Shown here in pieces: positions 53,386-63,082 of a DNA stretch of 64,000 bases. The number at the start of each line of letters is the position of its first letter. Positions within the stretch are counted from its first letter, which is position 1. The notes beneath the pieces were generated by a model. It did not search any database and had not been told where the DNA came from. It saw only the letters and a program-made list of their open reading frames with translations. Position numbers and translations under genes: made by a program. This DNA comes from Spirochaetia bacterium (GTDB lineage Bacteria > Spirochaetota > Leptospiria > Leptospirales > Leptonemataceae): the NCBI GenBank assembly GCA_021413825.1, contig JAIOPQ010000027.1, positions 1 to 64,000 of the forward strand. Direction: 5' to 3'.

Positions 53386-54912
53386 TTAGTTGGCGAATCT
53401 ACGCCGCGAAATGCTCAAGAGTATTCCCAGCGCCATCATAGACGTGAGCAAATGCGATCCACCATAGCTCATGAAACTCAAAGGTAGCCCTGTCACTGGA
53501 AGAACGCCTACGCAAATCCCAATGTTAAAAAACATATGAAAGAAAAACATAAACGAAATTCCAGCTGCAAGCATGGCACCAAATCGATCCCTGGCATCAA
53601 AACTGAGCACCATACCGCGAAGGGGAATGCTCATAAGAATCATCAGCATGAGCACAGAACCGAGAAATCCAGTCCGCTCCGACCAGGAGGTAAACATGAA
53701 ATCCGTAAAGGCTTCCGGAACCAGTGGCCTATCGCCTGATGTCATTTCTCCCTGAAAGATTCCGCGGCCGCTCATCTCGCCCGATCCTATTGCAGCGCGC
53801 GAGGCGCGTGTTTGATATGCAAGATCTCTTGGAAATTTGTCCGGATTTATGAACGCTGTAACGCGCGCTATCTGATGATATTTAAAAGAAAAGGTTACAT
53901 GAACTGCAACCGCAGACAGAAGAGAAATTCCAATCACACCAAATGGAATGTAGAGTTTTCTCAAGTTCGCGAGCGGTGTCCCTTGCGTAAGGCGCAGAAT
54001 CAAAAGAACCAGCGCGCTTAAGGAGAAGAAAATTCCAAGCGCCAGCAGCAGTGTATCGTTTTCAAGAATGCGTAGCAGCAACCCACCACTGTCAGAGCGA
54101 ACTGTGGTCACGGCCTCTACCAGACTGGACTTTAGAGTAGGATTCGTTAGAATTCCTGCCAGGTAATCTTTGTCTGCGCCCTCGATGCCAGAAGGGATTT
54201 TCCCTTTTAGTGCAAACTTCCAAATATCCAACTTCAGAACGCGCACTGCGGGGATCAACTCTGACTTGCCCAGGTCGGCCAGATGACCGGCTAACGGGTC
54301 CACCAGGGTAATATTGTGGTACTCTATATAGAGGGGTATGGTTATAGCCAGACCAAAAAATAGAACGACGGAGCCAATATGGTAAAAGTCCGCACCACCG
54401 ATAAATAGCAAACAGAGCAGAATTGGAATAAATAGAAACGCATCACCAAAGGCAGGCTGAACCACAATTAAGACCATGGGCACAAGGCAAATTCCGAAGG
54501 CTATCAGTAGTGTTGGAATGCGATCCATCTCTCTTTCTTTGATCTGAAGATATTTTGCCAGCAGCAATACCGTGGCTAAGCGCGCGAGTTCGGATGGTTC
54601 CACACTAATCGGCCCAAGCCGGAACCAGGATTTGGCACCCTTAATTGTTGCACCAAAAACTAGAACTGCCAACAGAAGAAAACAGGCGAATCCATAGAAA
54701 GGCAGAGCATAAATCTCTAACACCTGATAGTTCACGCGGCGAATCGCTAGACACAGAATCAATCCGATTCCAAAAAATATGGACTGTCTAATCCATCGGC
54801 CTGAAGGATCGGCCGACTGATATTCCTGTGTGTAGAGTACGAAAATTCCACCAAGCACAGCGGCAACGGCGGCGCCAAGAAGCAAGAAGTCTATTTTGTA
54901 GCGACTGATCAC
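53386..54912 (-). CDS. rodA: Rod-shape glycosyltransferase RodA with a large extra loop
   Basis: A 508-residue SEDS protein. Conserved parts are present: SWFRLGPISVEPSELARLA, AYQTRASRAAIGSGEMSGRG, EAFTDFMFTSWSERTGFLG (with the conserved Asp) and the end PLSFMSYGGSHLLTSMMALG. The length exceeds the usual 370-420 because of about 90 extra residues at 200-290 (LVDPLAGHLADLGKSEL onward), mostly extracytoplasmic. The start is GTG 54912, which overlaps the mrdA stop as GTGA. It polymerises glycan strands with PBP2 (MrdA). Confidence 0.9.
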   Translation of the reverse strand: MISRYKIDFLLLGAAVAAVLGGIFVLYTQEYQSADPSGRWIRQSIFFGIGLILCLAIRRVNYQVLEIYALPFYGFACFLLLAVLVFGATIKGAKSWFRLGPISVEPSELARLATVLLLAKYLQIKEREMDRIPTLLIAFGICLVPMVLIVVQPAFGDAFLFIPILLCLLFIGGADFYHIGSVVLFFGLAITIPLYIEYHNITLVDPLAGHLADLGKSELIPAVRVLKLDIWKFALKGKIPSGIEGADKDYLAGILTNPTLKSSLVEAVTTVRSDSGGLLLRILENDTLLLALGIFFSLSALVLLILRLTQGTPLANLRKLYIPFGVIGISLLSAVAVHVTFSFKYHQIARVTAFINPDKFPRDLAYQTRASRAAIGSGEMSGRGIFQGEMTSGDRPLVPEAFTDFMFTSWSERTGFLGSVLMLMILMSIPLRGMVLSFDARDRFGAMLAAGISFMFFFHMFFNIGICVGVLPVTGLPLSFMSYGGSHLLTSMMALGILLSISRRRFAN

Positions 54913-56852
54913 GGTTTTTTCTCTCCCGCTGCCGCAGGCGGAAGCGGATCCGCCGGACCGGCGTTACCCGGCTGCATAATTTCACTACCCTTCATGGCGG
55001 GCTTGACGTTAGGCGTCCAGTCTGGAACAGCCGCATCGAGAATTTCTCCGGCAATTGGAGCCGCGGCCGCCGAACCGCCCATTCCATATTCAACAAACAC
55101 TACAACTACAACCTGCTCTTCAACGGGAGCATTGTACGGAGCCCATCCGGCAAACCAGGCGTGATTCGCCGCCTGACGGTGACTTCTGGTCTGGACTGTT
55201 CCGGTTTTGCCAGCAATTGGAGGATAGTCCGGTCGATTCAGATTCTGCGCGGTTCCGCGCGAAACCACAGCACGCATTCCTTCCAATGCTATATCAACGC
55301 TGCTTTGTGCCATTGGAACTTCATGCATCAGATCAGGCCTGATGCGTCGCAGAGGCCTGTTACTCACAGGATCGCGAATTTCTTTTACAAGATACGGGCG
55401 ATATATTTTTCCCTTGTTCACCATTGCAGAATACAGTACGGCAAGCTCGATTGGAGTTACTTCCAGAAATCCCTGACCGATTGCAAGGTTAACAGTATCG
55501 CCATCATACCAGCGACTTGACCAGGTGATTTGCTTCCAACGCTGATCAGGAACAAATCCTTGAATCTCACCCGGGAGATCAATTCCCGTTTTTTTATCCA
55601 GACCCATCGCTCTTGAAAAATGGATCATGGCATTGGGGCCAATTTTGTAACCCAGCTGATAGAAATAAACGGTACACGATTGAGCCAGCGCACCAATCAT
55701 ATTGTTAGTGCCGTGGCCTGAATTCCAGCAATTGAAACGCGCCGGAGGCACACCTGCCAGCGAAGAAGGAAGCAACCAGCTCCCAGAGCAATAGAATGAA
55801 GTTTCCGGACTGGTGTGATTTTCCTGCGAGTTTTCCAGAGCAGCAATGGCGACTAACGGCTTGAATGTGGACCCGGGCGGGAACTTTGCCTGGATTGCTA
55901 TATTTAGGAAGCCCTCGTAATCCTGGACAGTTTTGTTGTGCTTTGACCTCTGTTCAGACGACCCGCTTGCAAGAATGTTTGGATCAAAGGAAGGATACGA
56001 CACCAGTGCCAGAACCTCTCCGGTGGCAGGACGCATCGCAATAGCTGCACCTCTCCTTCCCGATTTCTTTAGCGCAGTGTACGCAGCGGCCTGAACCTTT
56101 CTGTCAATTGAAAGTACAACATTATTGCCCTGTTCCGATTCTGCTAGTTGCTCTTCCTCATCCAGAAAACGATGCCGGACGCGAACACCGTCTGTTCCTC
56201 GGAGATCCGCATCGTAGCGCGATTCGATTCCGCCTTTTCCAAGCATCTGATACGGTAATGCGCGACCTTTATCGAGCTCAGAGCGACTCGGCAAACCAAT
56301 GTAACCAGTAATGTGAGCTGCTGCAGGGCCCATTGTGTAATAGCGAATATGATTCGTTAGAAAAGATCCGTACTCGGTTACCATGCGAAGCTCGCCGAGT
56401 CTTTCATGCTCAGCAGTGCTCATGCGTGAAAGCAGTGTTACCGATTCATTGCGACGAACCAGAAGTTTCCATGTGGCCGGCTCAAAGGAATCAGCATACT
56501 GGGCAAATTCGCGCCCCATGATTTTGCAGAAATCACGCACAAATGCGAGCCCCTGATCACGATCGCGGAATCGTGAGGGAAAAATTACAAAGTCTGTAGT
56601 AATCAGATTCTTGACGAGAGGGCTTCCTGGATCAAGCGTCCGATCCAGTAAAAGTCCGCGCGGTGCAACCGTGAACTCCTGACGGCTAACAAAGCGCTTG
56701 GCCATCTTACGATTCTCTGTTCCGTGCAATAGCTGGAGCGTGCCGAGCTGAATTACAAGAACTGCGAAGACGATTGCTGCAAAACCGGCGAAGACAAATG
56801 TTCGCCTTTGAAACTGTTGCTCTAATCTAAATTCTGATGCGGAACGACTCAT
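54909..56852 (-). CDS. mrdA: Penicillin-binding protein 2
   Basis: A 647-residue class B PBP with one N-terminal membrane helix (about 18-40), the dimerisation domain, and a transpeptidase domain with the active-site Ser328 in FPPGSTFKP, a second motif SCT in QSCTVYFYQLG (usually SxD/SxN) and KTGT near 560. The C-terminus has a Pro/Ala tail. Together with RodA it builds the lateral wall. It starts two bases after mreD ends and overlaps rodA. Confidence 0.93.
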   Translation of the reverse strand: MSRSASEFRLEQQFQRRTFVFAGFAAIVFAVLVIQLGTLQLLHGTENRKMAKRFVSRQEFTVAPRGLLLDRTLDPGSPLVKNLITTDFVIFPSRFRDRDQGLAFVRDFCKIMGREFAQYADSFEPATWKLLVRRNESVTLLSRMSTAEHERLGELRMVTEYGSFLTNHIRYYTMGPAAAHITGYIGLPSRSELDKGRALPYQMLGKGGIESRYDADLRGTDGVRVRHRFLDEEEQLAESEQGNNVVLSIDRKVQAAAYTALKKSGRRGAAIAMRPATGEVLALVSYPSFDPNILASGSSEQRSKHNKTVQDYEGFLNIAIQAKFPPGSTFKPLVAIAALENSQENHTSPETSFYCSGSWLLPSSLAGVPPARFNCWNSGHGTNNMIGALAQSCTVYFYQLGYKIGPNAMIHFSRAMGLDKKTGIDLPGEIQGFVPDQRWKQITWSSRWYDGDTVNLAIGQGFLEVTPIELAVLYSAMVNKGKIYRPYLVKEIRDPVSNRPLRRIRPDLMHEVPMAQSSVDIALEGMRAVVSRGTAQNLNRPDYPPIAGKTGTVQTRSHRQAANHAWFAGWAPYNAPVEEQVVVVVFVEYGMGGSAAAAPIAGEILDAAVPDWTPNVKPAMKGSEIMQPGNAGPADPLPPAAAGEKKP

Positions 56853-56854
56853 CG

Positions 56855-57373
56855 CTATTCCTGCATTTTATAAACCCAGCCCAATACAAAGAACCAGATT
56901 GGCGAAAGGAGTGCCGTATAGACTGCGGGGCCAAGGAAGGAATACGATTTGTTGAAATCCTCGAGTACTCCAACCAGAAGCCAGACCAAAATTCGCTCAG
57001 CGAGAGTTGTTCCAAAAACCAGGAGAACAATGGTTGGGACGCGGTCCTTATCCATCAGGCGATTGATTTTTCCCAGGATGAATCCAGTCAGACAGTAAAT
57101 CAATGCATGCGTTCCAATTACGGGAAGAAACTCTCCCGTTTTGTCTGAGAAACTGAGCAACCCCGAATCCTCAAGAAGGCCTGCAATAAATCCAATCCAC
57201 AGGCCTGAAAACTCGCCCCGGCGGAGGGCAAAGAATATCACATAGATTAATAGAAAATCAGGATAGAGAATTCCACCACCCATGAATTCAAAATTCAAGC
57301 TAAGGAAATTAATTCCTTTCAAGAAGAAGGAAAGTAGAATTCCAACGGCAACAACTGCAATATTAAGAACCAT
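56855..57373 (-). CDS. mreD: MreD rod-shape protein
   Basis: A 172-residue protein with five or six membrane helices, from ATG 57373 (MVLNIAVVAVGILLSFFLKGIN). MILYPDFLLIYVIFFALRRGEFSGLWIGFIAGLLEDS (read as YPDFLLIYVIFFALRRGE and GFIAGLLEDS) is the MreD signature. The position between mreC and mrdA confirms it. MreD links the MreB filaments to the wall enzymes. Confidence 0.88.
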   Translation of the reverse strand: MVLNIAVVAVGILLSFFLKGINFLSLNFEFMGGGILYPDFLLIYVIFFALRRGEFSGLWIGFIAGLLEDSGLLSFSDKTGEFLPVIGTHALIYCLTGFILGKINRLMDKDRVPTIVLLVFGTTLAERILVWLLVGVLEDFNKSYSFLGPAVYTALLSPIWFFVLGWVYKMQE

Positions 57374-57374
57374 T

Positions 57375-58460
57375 TTACCGTACGCCTGGCACTACATTCT
57401 GAATTCTTCGGGGCTCGTTCTCTGGTTTCACTGGTTGTTGCGTTTCCGTTTCCGGAGCAGTATCAGGCGTTGAGTCCGTCTGGGGCTTCTGTGGCCTGGA
57501 TCTGCCCTGATCGAGGCGGATCAACGTTTCTGGATATTCAGGATCACCAAATTCCGTGCGAAGATAGTCTTCCAATTTCTCTTCACCGACTCTGCGCGAC
57601 CATGTGTCCGGCCGTTTGAGAATCACAGAAACACTGTCAAGCTGGGCAATCGCAGCAAATGGGCGAATCAAGAATGTACGCGATTGACCCTGGCGAGGAC
57701 CTTCCGTGATGATTGTGCCTACTGGAATTCCTTTTGGAAATACTCCACCGTCGCCGCTTGTGATAACCGTTTGACCCAATGGTTTCTTTCCTTCCATAGA
57801 ACCGTCACCAGAAATGACTGTAATCAACGCTTGCAATGGATTGCCAGAATTCCCGGATAACATGGCCCATTCGCCTGAGTCTGGAAGGCGCACCCCAAGC
57901 TGAAACCCTGGGTGAATGAGCGGCTGCACCACGGACGTTGTGTTCTCAACTGAAACTACGATTCCAACTACTGCGCGAATCGTGTTTCCGTCTTTGTCGA
58001 ATGCGCGGGCAACAACTGGCATGAATGGCTTGAGCCCTGCATCAGCACCTTTACCAATAATAACGCGCGGGCTGATTGAATTTAGACGAATGCCGAGCAC
58101 TTCTGCGCGAACTTCAGGAAATTCGGTTGGAACTGAAAACCCGAGAGTCTTGCGAAGTGTTTCATTTTCCTTCTTGAGGGCATCGAATTTATCCTTCTCA
58201 AGACGATACTCTTCAATCATCTTCTCAGCTTGCGCATAACGTTTCTCAAGCTCGCGGAATTTGTCGATCTCAACCCAGAATCGGCCAGTGGCGGATAGCC
58301 CTGAGTTCATTGCACCACCGGCACGATCCGCCAGCTTTCCAAAAAAACCAACCATACCTGCAAGGGGATTGCGCTGCCAGACCATACACAGGAGGGAAAA
58401 TAGAATACAGAAAGTGAGACTGAAGGAGTTCTTATTTCTCCAGAGTACGTCCCACAGCAT
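57375..58460 (-). CDS. mreC: MreC rod-shape protein
   Basis: A 361-residue protein with an N-terminal membrane helix (FSLTFCILFSLLCMVW), a coiled coil at about 65-110 (FRELEKRYAQAEKMIEEYRL) and two beta-barrel subdomains (VLGIRLNSISPRVIIGKGAD; GQTVITSGDGGVFPKGIPVG). A Pro/Glu/Thr-rich tail follows. MreC binds PBP2 and MreD in the periplasm. ATG 58460, eight bases after mreB ends. Confidence 0.92.
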   Translation of the reverse strand: MLWDVLWRNKNSFSLTFCILFSLLCMVWQRNPLAGMVGFFGKLADRAGGAMNSGLSATGRFWVEIDKFRELEKRYAQAEKMIEEYRLEKDKFDALKKENETLRKTLGFSVPTEFPEVRAEVLGIRLNSISPRVIIGKGADAGLKPFMPVVARAFDKDGNTIRAVVGIVVSVENTTSVVQPLIHPGFQLGVRLPDSGEWAMLSGNSGNPLQALITVISGDGSMEGKKPLGQTVITSGDGGVFPKGIPVGTIITEGPRQGQSRTFLIRPFAAIAQLDSVSVILKRPDTWSRRVGEEKLEDYLRTEFGDPEYPETLIRLDQGRSRPQKPQTDSTPDTAPETETQQPVKPENEPRRIQNVVPGVR

Positions 58461-58468
58461 GACTTACT

Positions 58469-59491
58469 TTACTTTAGGCCGCGATTAATGTTCTTCAGCT
58501 CGTCCAGATATTTGCCCGTGCCTAACGCGACGCAAATCAAAGGATTGGGCGCTCTGAAGACGGGAACACCGGTTTCCTTGCTGATGTATTTATCCAGCCC
58601 TTTTAACAGGCATCCACCACCAGCCAGAACAATTCCACGCTCAACAATGTCAGCAGCCAACTCTGGAGGAGTCTTCTCAAGAGTATTCTTAACTGCTTCA
58701 AGAATCTGCTCAATAGGCTCTTGCAATGCTTTACGAATCTCGTTTGAATCGATCTCAAGAACGCGTGGAAGACCACTGATAGCATCACGGCCCTTCAGTT
58801 CGCGAACTTCCGTCTTCTTCTCTGGAAATGCATTTCCAATTGTGATCTTAACATCTTCAGCGGTCCGATCTCCGATCACCAGGTTGTACTGAGTACGAAG
58901 GTAACGAACAATAGCCTCATCAAACTCATCTCCGCCAATGCGAATTGAGTCAGAAATCACCATTCCACCAAGTGAAATCACAGCAATCTCAGTTGTTCCA
59001 CCGCCGATATCCACAATCATGCTGCCGGCTGGCTCATGAATTGGAATATCTGCGCCAATTGCCGCAGCAAGCGCCTCTTCAATTAGAAAGATTTCACGCG
59101 CCCCGGCCTGCTCTGCCGATTCACGCACTGCACGTTTTTCTACTTCCGTAATTCCGGAAGGAACACCGATTACCATGCGCGGCTTAACAAACGTTGTGCG
59201 CTTATGAACTTTTTGAATAAAATAGCGGATCATTTTTTCTACAGTTTCAAAGTCCGCAATCACACCGTCGCGCATTGGACGAATTGCAACGATGTCCCCT
59301 GGAGTTTTTCCAAGCATGCGCTTGGCTTCATTTCCAACCGCAAGAACCTTACCGGTAGAAGATTGAACCGCAACGACAGACGGCTCCGAAAGAACGATAC
59401 CCTGGCCCTTTACATAGACCAGCGTATTTGCTGTGCCAAGGTCAATGCCCATATCGTTTGAAAAGAATGAAAAAAGACGATCAAAAACCAT
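58469..59491 (-). CDS. mreB: MreB cell-shape actin
   Basis: A 340-residue actin-fold protein with the phosphate loop [16 protein letters not shown] near 17, [20 protein letters not shown] near 108, [11 protein letters not shown] near 165 and [11 protein letters not shown] near 290. Length and sequence are those of MreB, which forms membrane-bound filaments that guide wall insertion. It is the first gene of the mreBCD-mrdA-rodA operon; the ATG is at 59491. Confidence 0.96.
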   Translation of the reverse strand: MVFDRLFSFFSNDMGIDLGTANTLVYVKGQGIVLSEPSVVAVQSSTGKVLAVGNEAKRMLGKTPGDIVAIRPMRDGVIADFETVEKMIRYFIQKVHKRTTFVKPRMVIGVPSGITEVEKRAVRESAEQAGAREIFLIEEALAAAIGADIPIHEPAGSMIVDIGGGTTEIAVISLGGMVISDSIRIGGDEFDEAIVRYLRTQYNLVIGDRTAEDVKITIGNAFPEKKTEVRELKGRDAISGLPRVLEIDSNEIRKALQEPIEQILEAVKNTLEKTPPELAADIVERGIVLAGGGCLLKGLDKYISKETGVPVFRAPNPLICVALGTGKYLDELKNINRGLK

Positions 59492-59568
59492 GATTGGTAA
59501 CTAGTGACTGATTTAGAAAGTGCCTGATTTTTGGCCATTTCTATTTGAATTATTGGTAAAAAACTGGT

Positions 59569-60630
59569 TCAGGGGGCTTGTTTGACCGTATTGACAGGCC
59601 CGAAAATCTGCTGAATCCGTTCCTCAACGAATTTGTCCTTACCCTCGCTCAGCTTCAATGCCTCATCCAGATACGGTTTAGCCGCAAGCGGTCCGCTCTG
59701 TGCCAGGAAGATTTCACCTTCCACACGGGCTGCATCGATTTTCCATATGGGTTCAGTGGCAGCGTTATACTTTACGAGCCGAGCAAAGTTCAACGCACGA
59801 ATATAATCACGGCCAACCAGACAGGCATGACTCATCAAGAGTCGCGATTCATTTACATCCAAAGATATGTGTTCTATTGTCCTGCTTTCTGGCGTGGGTG
59901 CTGGCGCAAAGTCCTGGAGCATTTTGCGATCGTTTAGCTCTTGTTCGAGTTCGACTGCTTTTCCCTGTAGAGCAAAAAGCGCCCAACGTATCCAATCATT
60001 GGAATCCGTCATGGATTTGGTTAGATCTTCGCGCTTAATTGACATGGTAACAGACAATAGATGCGGGTCTGTGCGACCGGTTGAAAGCAGTTCCCCCAGC
60101 GATAAGGCAGCCTTCAGGCGCGAGGCGAATGCAGGCTCGGGCTCAATTGCCAGAGATTTACGAGCAAGCGAGGCTGTTTCCTGAGCCAGTGCAGAAATCG
60201 AAACCGGTGGGAGATTGAGTCCAGGCGGAGAATCCGGCAGATAGCCCCGGCCTGTTAGCCTCAAAAGTGACGGACCATCGAGCGGGACTCGGATCAATAT
60301 CTCGTAATAGTTTAGTAAACTATAGTAATAGTAGACTTCTGCACTTGCTGGCTTCTCCCGCTCCATTAATTGCACAATTTTGCGCGAGGATTCAACCAGA
60401 TCGAGCAGCTCAGCCGGGCTCCGGCCTGATTTATTGTATTCACTTTCAAAAACCGCAATGCGCTTTTGAATCCTGGAATCGGCTGACCCCAGTAGTTTGC
60501 CCGATGCAAAGGCAACTACCTGATCGCCGTAAAAGAGGCCAACGATTCCAGCCCCGATCAAGAATAGGGTGAGGCTTGCCAGTACGACAGGGCGGCGGCC
60601 GCCAGTCTGGGACTTATCATAGTGTTTCAT
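59569..60630 (-). CDS. Membrane-anchored TPR-like protein
   Basis: A 353-residue protein with one membrane helix at about 16-37 (VVLASLTLFLIGAGIVGLFYG) and a helical extracytoplasmic part with TPR-like pairs (AEVYYYYSLLNYYEILIR; AALSLGELLSTGRTD; EGEIFLAQSGPLAAKPYLDEALKL). It starts immediately after the stop of the upstream gene (TGA then ATG), and ends 77 bases before mreB. It may be an accessory protein of the wall machinery; function not established. Confidence 0.65.
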   Translation of the reverse strand: MKHYDKSQTGGRRPVVLASLTLFLIGAGIVGLFYGDQVVAFASGKLLGSADSRIQKRIAVFESEYNKSGRSPAELLDLVESSRKIVQLMEREKPASAEVYYYYSLLNYYEILIRVPLDGPSLLRLTGRGYLPDSPPGLNLPPVSISALAQETASLARKSLAIEPEPAFASRLKAALSLGELLSTGRTDPHLLSVTMSIKREDLTKSMTDSNDWIRWALFALQGKAVELEQELNDRKMLQDFAPAPTPESRTIEHISLDVNESRLLMSHACLVGRDYIRALNFARLVKYNAATEPIWKIDAARVEGEIFLAQSGPLAAKPYLDEALKLSEGKDKFVEERIQQIFGPVNTVKQAP

Positions 60631-61257
60631 TCAGACAGAGTTTTCCCGAATGAATGCCTTCACCCGGTCCGACTCATCCGTCAAGAAAATGGCAATGGGC
60701 GACTTCACTGATGCGGGCAAAAGTGCAACACCCGTTTCCAGGAACACAATTTGCTCTAAATCCCCTACAGGGTACTGGTAGCTTGCATGCCCGGATTTGA
60801 AGAAAAATCCCGTTCCCTCACAGACCAGGCTACCCTTGCCGACTCGCTTGAAATCGGAGAAAACTCGGGCTGGCAATTCCTCCGGGTTTCTGGTGTTAAA
60901 AATTGAAAGATTCCGTGCATGATCTAAGTAGAGCGCGCCAAATACCACAATTTGCTCCGGCTCCACGCGCCGAATTGGTCTACCCTCAGTAAGAATTGGG
61001 GCGGGCGAGGTTGCCGTTGCAACCGACGCCTGGGCAAGAGCTTCAGACATTCTGGATTCGGTATGGGGTTCAGGCTGAGAGGCAGTTACTACTTCCGGGC
61101 GGGCCTGATGCGCAGAAACTGGAGCAGCATACGCGCCTGTCGCTTCGCCTGCCCCTTCCACTCGCTTTTCCAGCGAGACAGCAAAGAAAAGCGCCAGCAG
61201 GCTGAGCAGCCCAATCAGTATAAGGCCTAGGCCGAGAAAATACATATCCGATTTCAT
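60631..61257 (-). CDS. Membrane-anchored hypothetical protein
   Basis: A 208-residue protein from ATG 61257 with one N-terminal helix (FLGLGLILIGLLSLLALFFAV), a low-complexity linker of about 70 residues and a C-terminal domain of about 110 (QIVVFGALYLDHARNLSIF to VKAFIRENSV). It is directly joined to the next gene and runs in the mre direction. Family not recognised. Confidence 0.6.
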   Translation of the reverse strand: MKSDMYFLGLGLILIGLLSLLALFFAVSLEKRVEGAGEATGAYAAPVSAHQARPEVVTASQPEPHTESRMSEALAQASVATATSPAPILTEGRPIRRVEPEQIVVFGALYLDHARNLSIFNTRNPEELPARVFSDFKRVGKGSLVCEGTGFFFKSGHASYQYPVGDLEQIVFLETGVALLPASVKSPIAIFLTDESDRVKAFIRENSV

Positions 61258-61331
61258 TATCTGGGCTGCTGCCTCTGACCTTGAGGATTATTTTGTGTGG
61301 CGAGAATCTTTCTTAACACAAAGGTGGCCCC

Positions 61332-62501
61332 ATGATCAAGCGAATCGGTGCTGGCCTCATCATTGCAATTCTGGCTGGTATGTTGATATTAACTTTTGGT
61401 CGCGTTCCGCCCTCGCAACTGGCAGAAATGATCTCCGGCCGTATGGGCAGCTTTGACGGGGAAGAAATTACGCCGGCAATGTACGTAATGGCGCAAGAGA
61501 ACTGTAAGCGGAACATGGGCGGGATGGGTGAAATTCCTGAGTTCATCCTTACAAACTGTGTAACCAATCAACTCAAACAGCTATATATCCTCCCTAAAAT
61601 AGCCACAAGACTTGGCGCACTGGTTTCAGAAGAATCCCAGCAAGTAGATTTGCTCAAGCAATCTGAGCAAATCTTCCAACAACAGAAAGATGCTTCTGCG
61701 GATGATCGCCTGACGGTTCGCGAAATCTACAATCGTCAATTATTGAACTATCCAATGGATCTGCGCATACGCATGCGAGCCGCACAGAATGCCGGTGAAA
61801 TCATAACCAATGTAGGCGACAGTCTACCCGAGGCCCGCGCGCAAGCTGCAGCGGAAAGTATCACAATGAGTCTTAGAATTCTGAGATTCACAAACACGGA
61901 TCTTCAGGGCAAGACTGGAAACTTCGATGTAACTGAAGAGGAAGTCAAAGCAAAGCATGAGAAAGAGCAATCTATCTTTGAACCTCCACAGCGTAAGTCC
62001 TACGAAAGCCAGCGCGAATTCGTAAAAAATAGACTCATCACCGAAAAGAAACAAACAGCTGTATCTGGACTCAAACAGCAACTCAGTGCACTTGGAGCAG
62101 ACTTTAAGATTGAGGATCTAGAGCGCATAACGGGTCGCAATGCAATTGCAAAAAGTGCAAAACTGCAGGAATTGAAGGGCCTTACCTTGCCTACGGGTGA
62201 AATCGTTCACCTGGACAAACCGGAATTCTTGTTGGCACTCTCTGGAAAAGGAGTCCACAAAGTTGGTCCAATCCAGGATGGAGAAGCTACCATTTACGTG
62301 GAAATTTCAGGAATTCAGGCAGGCGCGGTGGCCGATCTGCCGCCAGCAAAAGCAGAGAAAATGGTCGAAGAACAAAAGAACGCTGCCGGTCGTTCCTATT
62401 ATGAATTGATTGTAAAGACGGAAGGGAAGCGCGGTAACTTCAGACTGCGAACCAATTCAAAAACCGGTAACGCTCCGGTGCCCGCTCCAGATGTCTTTTA
62501 A
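61332..62501 (+). CDS. SurA-N-like membrane-anchored protein
   Basis: A 389-residue protein from ATG 61332, after AAAGGTGGCCC. An N-terminal helix (IGAGLIIAILAGMLILTFG) anchors it. The region at about 40-250 resembles the N-terminal chaperone domain of SurA/PpiD proteins: SFDGEEITPAMYVMAQ, REIYNRQLLNYPM, FDVTEEEVKAKHEKEQ and REFVKNRLITEKKQ. The parvulin prolyl-isomerase core is not recognisable, so a chaperone role without isomerase activity is likely. It is divergent from the mre-side genes and precedes cheX by 22 bases. Confidence 0.7.
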   Translation: MIKRIGAGLIIAILAGMLILTFGRVPPSQLAEMISGRMGSFDGEEITPAMYVMAQENCKRNMGGMGEIPEFILTNCVTNQLKQLYILPKIATRLGALVSEESQQVDLLKQSEQIFQQQKDASADDRLTVREIYNRQLLNYPMDLRIRMRAAQNAGEIITNVGDSLPEARAQAAAESITMSLRILRFTNTDLQGKTGNFDVTEEEVKAKHEKEQSIFEPPQRKSYESQREFVKNRLITEKKQTAVSGLKQQLSALGADFKIEDLERITGRNAIAKSAKLQELKGLTLPTGEIVHLDKPEFLLALSGKGVHKVGPIQDGEATIYVEISGIQAGAVADLPPAKAEKMVEEQKNAAGRSYYELIVKTEGKRGNFRLRTNSKTGNAPVPAPDVF

Positions 62502-62523
62502 GGTTTAGTTCAGGAACAACAAT

Positions 62524-62982
62524 TTGAAAGCAGAGTATGTAAACCCGTTCCTTCAGGGCGCCGTACTCGTCTTCCGTGATTTGCTCAATGAAGAAATCAT
62601 TCGAGGCAAAACGTCGGTAAAACCAGATGCTACTCCGTCGCACGAAATAGCAATCCTGTTAAACGTCACTGGTTCAGTTCAAGGTCAGGTGGTCTATTCC
62701 CTGAATGCGGAAACAGCGTACAAGCTCGCAGAAAAATTAATGCCCGGAACAGATCGTGCCACAATTGAAAAAGAATATCGCGATGTACTTGGTGAGCTTG
62801 GAAACATGATTACTGGAAACGCTTTGAACATTTTTCTAAATAGCAAGAAGGATCTCGATCTTAGCGTGCCTTATGTCGCGGACACGCGTTCGCAACGTAT
62901 TGATATTCCAAAACGCACAGCGCTCGGTTTGAATCTTTATTCAAAACCTGGTTTGATTGAATTAAATATAGCACTCGAGTGA
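62524..62982 (+). CDS. cheX: CheX-type chemotaxis phosphatase
   Basis: A 152-residue protein with MKAEYVNPFLQGAVLVFRDLL, GSVQGQVVYSLNAETAYKLAEKLM and the active helix LGELGNMITGNALNIFL, whose E-x-x-N pair is required for dephosphorylating CheY-P. Length and order match CheX. The start is TTG 62524, about nine bases after CAGGA. It is the second CheX-family protein of the window and the more typical of the two. Confidence 0.9.
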   Translation: MKAEYVNPFLQGAVLVFRDLLNEEIIRGKTSVKPDATPSHEIAILLNVTGSVQGQVVYSLNAETAYKLAEKLMPGTDRATIEKEYRDVLGELGNMITGNALNIFLNSKKDLDLSVPYVADTRSQRIDIPKRTALGLNLYSKPGLIELNIALE

Positions 62983-63041
62983 ATTTTTTCACGGGCGGAT
63001 TTTTGTGTCCTGCCGAACATATAAATGTCATTCGTGTAACT

Positions 63042-63078
63042 CCGCGGGCTCCCCGTAAAACGGGAGACCCGCATTTTT
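63042..63078 (+). terminator. Intrinsic terminator after cheX
   Basis: GCGGGCTCCCCGT (63044-63056) pairs with ACGGGAGACCCGC (63060-63072) with two mismatches and a three-base loop, followed by ATTTTT. It lies about 60 bases after the cheX stop. Confidence 0.7.
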
Positions 63079-63082
63079 CTTG

